From NCBI GenBank assembly GCA_043736395.1, contig JAYTCQ010000006.1, positions 1 to 9,097 on the forward strand: a stretch of 9,097 nucleotides of DNA, in the 5' to 3' direction. Source of the stretch: JAFDVL01 sp043736395 (lineage in GTDB: Bacteria; Acidobacteriota; Blastocatellia; RBC074). How positions within the stretch are numbered: the stretch's first letter is position 1; the number at the start of each line of letters is the position of its first letter. Positions 1-5,200 of this stretch are shown here, one piece after another. Both the position numbers and the translations under genes were made by a program. The notes beneath the pieces were generated by a model. The model saw only the letters and a program-made list of their open reading frames with translations. It was not told where the DNA came from and did not search any database.

Positions 1-32
1 GCAGTTTTAAACGAATTTTTTAAGCAAGCAAC

Positions 33-67
33 CCTGCAACCTGACACCCGACACCTGTCACCTGCTG
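33..67. repeat. Degenerate heptamer tandem repeat, about 5 units
   Basis: Five consecutive 7-base units read CCTGCAA, CCTGACA, CCCGACA, CCTGTCA and CCTGCTG, giving a consensus near CCTGACA. The period is exact but the units have diverged. The last unit runs directly into the presumed -35 box of the purQ promoter, so the array lies just upstream of that promoter, or slightly overlaps it. Function unknown; short intergenic heptamer repeats are common in some bacterial lineages. Confidence 0.65.
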
Positions 68-95
68 GACAATTCCTCTTTCTTATAGTTATAAT
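66..95 (+). promoter_or_regulatory. Probable sigma70-type promoter of purQ(L)
   Basis: TGGACA at 66-71 resembles the -35 consensus TTGACA, and a perfect TATAAT lies at 90-95. The spacer is 18 bases. Transcription would begin near 102, leaving a leader of about 35 bases before the purQ ATG. A Shine-Dalgarno-like AAAGG lies at 122-126, 11 bases before the ATG. No terminator or second promoter separates purQ from purL, so this promoter probably serves both genes. I see no recognisable purine-repressor operator. Confidence 0.55.
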
Positions 96-137
96 TTCGC
101 TTAGCTCTTACCCTATTAGCCAAAGGCGTTCACGCAC

Positions 138-845
138 ATGAAATTTGGTGTAGTCGTTTTTCCCGGCTCCAATTGTGATCACGATACCTATCACGTCATC
201 AGCAAAATCATCGGACAACCTGTAGACTTCATCTGGCATAAACAGGATTCAGTTGAAGGCTTCGACGCGATAATTTTGCCAGGTGGGTTTTCCTACGGTG
301 ATTATCTGCGGACAGGAGCGTTAGCTCGATTTTCGCCAGTGATGCAGGCTGTCAAAAATTTTGCCGATCAAGGCGGTCTCGTCATCGGCATTTGCAATGG
401 ATTTCAAATCCTGTGCGAAACAGGATTGCTACCTGGCGTGTTGCTGCGAAATCGTGATCTGAAATTCATCTGTGAGCATGTGTTTGTCAAAGTTGCGAAT
501 ACAAATTCTCCCTATTCTTCGGCTTATAAATCGGAGCAAGTGCTACGAATTCCCGTTGCACACGGCGATGGAAATTATTTTTGTGATCCTGAAACGTTGG
601 CGGAACTGGAACATGAAAATCGAATTTTATTTCGTTATTGTGAAGATGACGGAACCGTGACAGAGGCCGCGAATATTAACGGTTCGCTCAACAATATCGC
701 AGGAATCTGCAACAAACAGGGCAACGTTCTGGGACTGATGCCGCACCCTGAACGCGCGGCAGAAGATGCGCTGGGCAGCCACGACGGATTAGCCTTGTTT
801 ACTTCGATGACGAATGCGCTACGAGAAAGATTAATGACAAAGTGA
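138..845 (+). CDS. purQ: Phosphoribosylformylglycinamidine synthase, glutaminase subunit PurQ
   Basis: This cytoplasmic subunit hydrolyses glutamine and passes ammonia to PurL for the ATP-dependent conversion of FGAR to FGAM, the fourth step of de novo purine synthesis. The 235 residues form one class I glutamine amidotransferase domain, the usual length for stand-alone PurQ. Visible landmarks are the N-terminal FPGSNCDHD (8-16), LPGGFSYGDYLR (47-58), the nucleophile elbow GICNGFQ with Cys86 (84-90), HGDGNYF (142-148) and MPHPERA (201-207), which supplies catalytic His203 and Glu205. The triad is complete. The ATG at 138 opens on the conserved MKFGVVVFPGSN start and follows an AAAGG ribosome-binding site. 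purL follows after 85 bases. purS, often the upstream neighbour, is not visible in the 137 bases before the gene. The stop codon forms part of the first unit of a heptamer repeat. Confidence 0.97.
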   Translation: MKFGVVVFPGSNCDHDTYHVISKIIGQPVDFIWHKQDSVEGFDAIILPGGFSYGDYLRTGALARFSPVMQAVKNFADQGGLVIGICNGFQILCETGLLPGVLLRNRDLKFICEHVFVKVANTNSPYSSAYKSEQVLRIPVAHGDGNYFCDPETLAELEHENRILFRYCEDDGTVTEAANINGSLNNIAGICNKQGNVLGLMPHPERAAEDALGSHDGLALFTSMTNALRERLMTK

Positions 846-923
846 TGAGTGATGAGTGATGAGTGATGAGTTGAAAGACACTCGTTTCTGATTACTCATC
901 ACTCATCACTTTCTACTCATCAC
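842..923. repeat. Inverted heptamer repeats (GTGATGA / TCATCAC) between purQ and purL
   Basis: Four perfect GTGATGA units run from 842 to 869. After a 24-base spacer, the reverse-complement unit TCATCAC occurs at 896-902, 903-909 and 917-923. The two halves can pair: 856-871 with 894-909 gives 16 perfect pairs, extended by one A-T at 855/910, around a 22-base loop. The register can slip by seven bases. The array begins on the purQ stop codon (TGA 843-845) and ends seven bases before the purL ATG, so it fills nearly all of the intercistronic gap. In the mRNA it could influence purL expression or RNA stability. It has no T-run typical of an intrinsic terminator. Confidence 0.85.
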
Positions 924-930
924 TTTTAAA

Positions 931-3207
931 ATGATTACTCCTGAACTATTACAACAACACAACATCACACCTTCCGAATACGAGCGCATCAAGGATTTGA
1001 TGGGACGCGAGCCAAGCTTCACGGAGCTAGGAATTTTTTCCGTGATGTGGTCAGAGCATTGTTCGTATAAATCTACGCGATTGCATCTGAAAAATTTACC
1101 CGTCGAAGCCGAATGTTTAGTGCAAGGCCCCGGTGAAAATGCAGGCATCGTAGACATTGGTGATGGTTGGTGCGTCGCGTTCAAAATCGAATCTCACAAT
1201 CACCCTTCGTTCATTGAACCGTACCAAGGCGCTGCAACGGGAGTCGGCGGAATTCTGCGCGACATTTTTACAATGGGAGCGCGTCCCGTGGCGGCGATGA
1301 ATTCTCTTCGTTTTGGCCCGATTCGCGATTCAGAAATTACGGATGAAAAGTCCGAAACAAATGTCAAACGTAATCGCAGAATTATGGCAGGTGTCGTGAA
1401 GGGAATTGGCGATTACGGCAATAGCTTTGGCGTTCCGACAGTTGGCGGCGAAGTTTATTTTGCTGATGAATATTCATTGAATCCACTGGTCAATGCGTTT
1501 GCACTGGGCTTGGTCAGACGTGAACAAATCTTTTATGGCAAGGCAGAAGGCCTCGGAAATCCGGTCATTTATGTTGGAGCAAAAACCGGACGCGATGGAA
1601 TTCATGGCGCGACAATGGCTTCGGCTGAATTTGATGATGCGGCTTTAGAAAAGCGTCCAACCGTTCAAGTTGGCGATCCGTTTTACGAAAAACTTTTGCT
1701 CGAAGCATGTCTCGAAGCGATGCGTGCCGGAGCGATTGTCGGCATTCAGGATATGGGCGCGGCAGGTCTTACTTCTTCGAGTTGTGAAATGGGAGCGCGG
1801 GCTGACAACGGCGTAGAAATTAATCTTGATCTTGTTCCGCAACGTGAACAGGGAATGACGGCGTACGAAATGATGCTGTCAGAATCTCAGGAGCGAATGT
1901 TGATCGTTGCTGCAAAAGGACATGATCGTCAGGTCGCAGAAATTTTTCATAAATGGGATTTGGATGCTGTGACGATTGGTCATGTCACGGATACGAAGCG
2001 GCTGTGCGTCATTCATAAGGGTGAAATCGTAGCCGATATTCCAAACGCAGCGCTGACGGATGAAGCTCCAAAATACGATCGTCCGCAAGCTGATTATCCA
2101 AATAACAATAACGATGTTTCTGCGAAAATCGCTGCCGGATTTGAAAAACTGATTGCCAAAGTTGGCGAAAAAGAACTTTACAATGAAACTTTGAGCAGGT
2201 TGATGGGGCAGCCGAACATTGCTTCAAAGCAATGGGTCTATCGGCAATACGATCACATGGTTCGCACGAATACGACGGTTTTACCTGGCTCGGATGCCGC
2301 CGTGATTCGAGTCAAAGAAACGCGCAAGGCACTGGCGATGAGCGTTGATTGTAACGGCAGATATTGTTTTCTAAATCCAAAGGAAGGCGCGAAATTAGCG
2401 GTGGCGGAATCGGCGCGAAATGTTGTGTGCAGTGGCGCGAAACCTTTGGCGATTACCAATTGCTTAAATTTTCCAAACCCTGAACGTCCTGAAATTATGC
2501 GTTCATTTGTTGATGCGCTTGATGGGATGAGCGAAGTCTGTCGCGCATTGGGCGTCCCTGTCACCGGCGGCAACGTTAGCATGTATAACGAAACCGATGG
2601 CAAGCCGATTTATCCGACGCCCGTAATAGGCATGCTTGGATTAATTGATGATCCACGTCACATCACGACGCAATGGTTTAAGGCAGCAGGAGATGTGATT
2701 TTTCTGCTCGGAAAAACTGGCAGCGATTTTGGTGGCAGCGAACTGCTGGCAATGTTTGGTGAAGTTGACGGCGCACCTCCGAAATTTATTTTGGAAGATG
2801 AATTGGCGATTCAGGATTTATGTTTGACTGCGATCAAGGCCGGACTCATTCGTTCTGCTCACGATTGCTCAGAAGGCGGACTCGCGGTGGCGCTCGCAGA
2901 AAGCTGTTTTTCAAATAATGCCAATTATTCAGTAGGCGCGACGGTGGATGTTTCGGATCTAATGAGTGATCCAAATCTACTGTTCAGCGAATCCGCATCA
3001 CGAATCATTGTTTCTGTGAAAGCTGAAAATATTGAAGCCTTCACCGCATTGGCAACTTCAAATGGCGCAAGTTATTTTCAACTTGGGGAAGTTGGTGGAG
3101 ATGAGCTGGTGATCTCAATTGCTGGTCAGGAAGTGCTTCGAAACTCAGTTGGAGAATTAGAGAAACAATGGCGCGAGGCCATTGAGACGGCACTTTCTAT
3201 TCCATAA
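931..3207 (+). CDS. purL: Phosphoribosylformylglycinamidine synthase, synthetase subunit PurL (small type)
   Basis: PurL carries the ATP-binding and amidotransfer site that turns FGAR into FGAM using ammonia delivered by PurQ; the active complex also needs PurS. At 758 residues it is the short PurL (the Bacillus type is of similar length), not the fused form of about 1300 residues. It is an internally duplicated AIR-synthase fold. Landmarks are SVMWSEHCSYK with the conserved His43, KIESHNHPS (85-93), YQGAATGVGG (98-107), DMGAAGLTSSSCEMG (from 274), VTGGNVSMYNE (about 544-554), GGSELLAMFGEVDG (about 600) and HDCSEGG (about 645-651). The start at 931 puts MITPELLQQ before the conserved GREPSFTELGIFSVMWSEH. 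No Shine-Dalgarno sequence precedes it: the bases before the ATG are CACTTTTAAA. Translation may therefore depend on coupling or on low structure around the ATG. It is probably co-transcribed with purQ. Confidence 0.97.
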   Translation: MITPELLQQHNITPSEYERIKDLMGREPSFTELGIFSVMWSEHCSYKSTRLHLKNLPVEAECLVQGPGENAGIVDIGDGWCVAFKIESHNHPSFIEPYQGAATGVGGILRDIFTMGARPVAAMNSLRFGPIRDSEITDEKSETNVKRNRRIMAGVVKGIGDYGNSFGVPTVGGEVYFADEYSLNPLVNAFALGLVRREQIFYGKAEGLGNPVIYVGAKTGRDGIHGATMASAEFDDAALEKRPTVQVGDPFYEKLLLEACLEAMRAGAIVGIQDMGAAGLTSSSCEMGARADNGVEINLDLVPQREQGMTAYEMMLSESQERMLIVAAKGHDRQVAEIFHKWDLDAVTIGHVTDTKRLCVIHKGEIVADIPNAALTDEAPKYDRPQADYPNNNNDVSAKIAAGFEKLIAKVGEKELYNETLSRLMGQPNIASKQWVYRQYDHMVRTNTTVLPGSDAAVIRVKETRKALAMSVDCNGRYCFLNPKEGAKLAVAESARNVVCSGAKPLAITNCLNFPNPERPEIMRSFVDALDGMSEVCRALGVPVTGGNVSMYNETDGKPIYPTPVIGMLGLIDDPRHITTQWFKAAGDVIFLLGKTGSDFGGSELLAMFGEVDGAPPKFILEDELAIQDLCLTAIKAGLIRSAHDCSEGGLAVALAESCFSNNANYSVGATVDVSDLMSDPNLLFSESASRIIVSVKAENIEAFTALATSNGASYFQLGEVGGDELVISIAGQEVLRNSVGELEKQWREAIETALSIP

Positions 3208-3364
3208 GCAATCTTAATAAATAAATATCTTCCCATTTTATGATTTTTGTTTTATATTTGGGTTGTTCTTTCCGGCAACAATTTGACCTTCAAAATTAAG
3301 CGTTCTCGCTTTCTTTTGTTTTTCCCTGCTAGTGTTTTCCGTGCCTACAAGTTTCCGATAAACG

Positions 3365-3471
3365 CCAAAGATCAAAGTAAAAAGTTAGATTTCAACTTGA
3401 ATTTTTTCAATGTTGATTAGAATTTTAATAGCTCTGCGCCTCACAGCTATGACGGCTTTGATCTTACTTGG
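3365..3471 (+). promoter_or_regulatory. Possible structured leader: three-helix junction
   Basis: The 330-base gap after purL has no gene, but this part holds nested inverted repeats. In the outer stem, 3368-3377 (AAGATCAAAG) pairs perfectly with 3456-3465 (CTTTGATCTT). It continues across a 3-base bulge (3466-3468) with CCA 3365-3367 against TGG 3469-3471. Inside lie two hairpins. The first is 3393-3401 with 3406-3415: nine pairs, TTTT loop, one bulged T at 3411. The second is 3429-3436 with 3442-3449: seven of eight pairs, loop CGCCT. Together they would make a three-way junction ending 66 bases before the next ATG. I do not recognise it as a known riboswitch class. It could instead be paired protein-binding sites or chance pairing in AT-rich DNA. 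Confidence 0.3.
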
Positions 3472-3480
3472 TTTCCCCGA

Positions 3481-3509
3481 TTAAGAAAAAAACGACAGAA
3501 AAATAATAT
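3481..3509 (+). promoter_or_regulatory. Weak candidate promoter of the secreted-protein gene
   Basis: TTAAGA at 3481-3486 and TAATAT at 3504-3509 are separated by 17 bases and resemble sigma70 boxes, though the -35 is poor. Transcription would start near 3516, giving a leader of about 20 bases that excludes the possible three-helix structure upstream. A rival, TTGAAT (3397-3402) with TAGAAT (3418-3423), has a 15-base spacer and overlaps that structure. Neither is convincing alone. Confidence 0.25.
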
Positions 3510-3524
3510 ACAAAGCTACCCCCC

Positions 3525-3531
3525 GGTGGAG
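3525..3531 (+). promoter_or_regulatory. Ribosome-binding site for the 505-aa secreted protein
   Basis: GGTGGAG lies six bases before the ATG at 3538. It fixes that start and is the clearest Shine-Dalgarno sequence in the window. Confidence 0.7.
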
Positions 3532-3537
3532 TAAAAA

Positions 3538-5055
3538 ATGAACACCTCACATACACACACATTTAACCTAAGAAAGCTGCGCGAAGTCGCCGCAAAATTA
3601 CTTAATCTATCCATTTTGGGAGCAGGCATTTTACTGCTTCAGTGCACCGCGCAGGCTGGTGTTTCATTTGATGGAAGTCCGGGAACAGCTGCGCCACCCA
3701 CCGGACTCGGTGGATATACGATGACGCCTTTTGGGCTTGATACCGTCAATGCTGTTAATCCTTATGGTGCGCCAATCTTTAATACGGCATCGGTCGCAGT
3801 GCCAGCTGGCGGATGCTCCGGGTCAGTGGGATTCACACCAAATCTGGATCACCGACGCGTTGGTGTCAGCTTTCCTGCCTGGTCACATGGCTACACTGGT
3901 GACGTCTACCTGGGAGCAAACCTGACGCCCATCAAGATCACTCTTCCAGTCGGAACGAAAGCCTTTTACTTCTATGCGGCGGACGAAGGATTCGATCCAA
4001 ACAATAATAATTACCCAGGCATCACCTATAACGTGAAGGCCGACGGTGATGATGGATCAACGTCCGGAATGATTCCGGTGTTGAGTCCGCAGGGCGCCAA
4101 ATATTTTGGATTCTATGCGACCGGCGGTTCATCTTTGATGACGATTACGGTGACGTCCAGCGGCCCCAGACCTGTTATCGGAGAGTTCGGAATTTCGTGT
4201 CAATCGGCTCCCAAATTACCAAGCGATCAGAAAGCAGGTTCGCTGGTAGTATTTCCTTTCTATGACACGCGTCAGGGTTCAGATACACGGATGACGTTAA
4301 GTAATATCGGCGATAAAGAAGCGACAGTGCATATGTTTTTTATTGACAAAACCTGTGCGCAAAGCGATTTCTTTCTTTGTCTGACTCCGAATGCGAGTTT
4401 CACCGAATTGGTCAGTAGTCTTGATCCTGAAAATATCGGACACATTCTCGCACTGGCAGTTGATAAAGTAACTGGTGCGCCTGTTGCTCACAATGGATTG
4501 ATTGGAAACGAATTCATAAATACCGCAACTTATTGTGACACGTTCGGAGCCGAGGCGTTTTGGGCCAATGAAAACACTCCGATCAATCAAGCCGATTGGA
4601 CTGCGACGTTAAGATTTGGAAGTGTTTACGATGCGGTTCCTTCTCAGTTGACCGCTGAAATTCTGAGTCCAATAGATTCCATTGGTCAGCGTATTTATAC
4701 CGCTGGCCTCATCGGAGATGTGAATGGCGGAAGCTTGAGAGGCGCCGGAATGACCGGGATTGGTTATGTTTTTGACCAAAATGAAAAGCCTTATAGCTTT
4801 TCTGCCTTTTTGCCGGACGGATGCCAATCTTCGGAAATCATCACCTTTACCAGACCGCGCATCGTCAGAACGATGGAAAAAGCAATTCCAAGCGGAATGA
4901 CTGCTACGATCAGGATGAACGTGGGTGGTGCCGTTGGATTGTTAATGACTCCTAAAACAAACAAGTGGAAAGGAATTCGAACGTTACATAAAACGGCGGG
5001 CAAGAGTGCCACATTGACGGTTCCAGTCTTTAGTCCAGGATGCAACAACTATTAA
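3538..5055 (+). CDS. Uncharacterised exported protein with beta-rich domains
   Basis: The function is unknown. The 505-residue chain starts with an extended signal peptide: a basic stretch (RKLREVAAK, 12-20), a hydrophobic core (LLNLSILGAGILLLQ, 21-35) and a likely signal peptidase I site after AQA (residue 40). Cys36 is not in a proper lipobox because Gln precedes it. Residues 41-221 look like a beta-sandwich bounded by Cys93 and Cys221 and ending in VIGEFGIS. Residues 228-505 begin with SDQKAGSLVVFPFYDT and contain a DTRMTLSN / VHMFFID / CLTPNASF pattern. I associate that pattern with secreted proteins common in Acidobacteriota-like genomes, whose role is unknown; this is recall, not a search. 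Seven cysteines remain in the mature chain (93, 221, 273, 281, 333, 429, 502), so disulfides are plausible. There is no C-terminal membrane anchor, LPXTG or PEP-CTERM signal. The gene stands alone, with its own ribosome-binding site and terminators. Confidence 0.85.
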   Translation: MNTSHTHTFNLRKLREVAAKLLNLSILGAGILLLQCTAQAGVSFDGSPGTAAPPTGLGGYTMTPFGLDTVNAVNPYGAPIFNTASVAVPAGGCSGSVGFTPNLDHRRVGVSFPAWSHGYTGDVYLGANLTPIKITLPVGTKAFYFYAADEGFDPNNNNYPGITYNVKADGDDGSTSGMIPVLSPQGAKYFGFYATGGSSLMTITVTSSGPRPVIGEFGISCQSAPKLPSDQKAGSLVVFPFYDTRQGSDTRMTLSNIGDKEATVHMFFIDKTCAQSDFFLCLTPNASFTELVSSLDPENIGHILALAVDKVTGAPVAHNGLIGNEFINTATYCDTFGAEAFWANENTPINQADWTATLRFGSVYDAVPSQLTAEILSPIDSIGQRIYTAGLIGDVNGGSLRGAGMTGIGYVFDQNEKPYSFSAFLPDGCQSSEIITFTRPRIVRTMEKAIPSGMTATIRMNVGGAVGLLMTPKTNKWKGIRTLHKTAGKSATLTVPVFSPGCNNY

Positions 5056-5058
5056 TCT

Positions 5059-5077
5059 AAGCCTAGCTGGGCTTTTT
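5059..5077 (+). terminator. Short intrinsic terminator, first of a tandem pair
   Basis: AAGCCT (5059-5064) pairs with GGGCTT (5069-5074), including one G-T pair, around a four-base loop AGCT. A T-run (5073-5077) follows directly. It begins four bases after the stop codon of the secreted protein. It is a weaker hairpin than the next one. Confidence 0.6.
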
Positions 5078-5083
5078 GAAAAA

Positions 5084-5117
5084 AGAGGCTGACTTTTCGA
5101 AGTTAGTCTCTTTTTTT
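5084..5117 (+). terminator. Strong intrinsic terminator with TTCG tetraloop
   Basis: AGAGGCTGACTT (5084-5095) pairs with AAGTTAGTCTCT (5100-5111) in a 12-bp stem with two G-T pairs and a TTCG loop, followed by six further T residues. The A-run just before the stem (5079-5083) means it could also act on the opposite strand. It closes the secreted-protein transcript. The first REP unit starts on the next base. Confidence 0.9.
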
Positions 5118-5166
5118 GTATAACGGGCGGCTCGCCCGTTAGTAGCGGGCAAGCCGCCCGCTGTAC
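5118..5166. repeat. REP pair (REPIN-like), 49 bp, upstream of the restriction enzyme
   Basis: Two REP units face each other. The + strand unit is GTATAA (5118-5123) plus hairpin CGGGCGGCTCGCCCG (5124-5138). The - strand unit, read in reverse, is GTACAG (5166 back to 5161) plus CGGGCGGCTTGCCCG (5160 back to 5146). The hairpin cores differ at one base in the loop, so 5124-5138 can pair with 5146-5160 at 14 of 15 positions around the loop TTAGTAG. The loop type GGCTY differs from the TGCCA loop of the four downstream units. The pair lies between the terminator and the restriction gene. Confidence 0.8.
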
Positions 5167-5182
5167 GGTTTGGGGAAAGTTT

Positions 5183-5191
5183 TGGTATAGT
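5183..5191 (+). promoter_or_regulatory. Extended -10 promoter candidate for the restriction enzyme
   Basis: TGG-TATAGT fits the extended -10 form TGN-TATAAT. No good -35 exists at the usual distance, where the end of the REP pair lies. A start six to eight bases downstream would fall two to four bases before the ATG at 5201, giving an almost leaderless mRNA. This agrees with the lack of any Shine-Dalgarno sequence in the bases before that ATG (TCAGCCTGCC). No experimental support. Confidence 0.4.
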
Positions 5192-5200
5192 CAGCCTGCC

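Noticed and set aside
1..137. purS upstream of purQ
   Set aside because: No reading frame of the right kind ends in these 137 bases, and the stretch holds repeats and a promoter. purS must be elsewhere or beyond the window edge.
472..660. 62-residue plus-strand frame inside purQ
   Set aside because: It overlaps conserved PurQ sequence in another frame and has no recognisable protein character.
842..923. CRISPR-like or intrinsic-terminator reading of the heptamer repeats
   Set aside because: Units are only 7 bases and contiguous, with no spacers, so this is not CRISPR. The hairpin is AT-balanced with a 22-base loop and the purL ATG follows without a terminator-like T-run.
2253..2603. 116-residue minus-strand reading frame inside purL
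   Set aside because: It lies antisense to highly conserved PurL coding sequence, has no ribosome-binding site and has low-complexity, non-family-like content; it is a shadow of the real gene. The same holds for the other minus-strand frames inside the five genes.
3350..3480. Cyclic-di-GMP (GEMM) riboswitch
   Set aside because: Fragments such as ACGCCAAAG and GGTTTCCCCGA loosely recall GEMM pieces, but the paired helices and conserved junction bases are not in the right order. The resemblance is too weak to claim.
3640..3660. Lipoprotein signal at Cys36 of the secreted protein
   Set aside because: The residues before the Cys are L-L-Q, and Gln at -1 does not fit a lipobox. AQA followed by Gly at residue 40/41 is a better signal peptidase I site.
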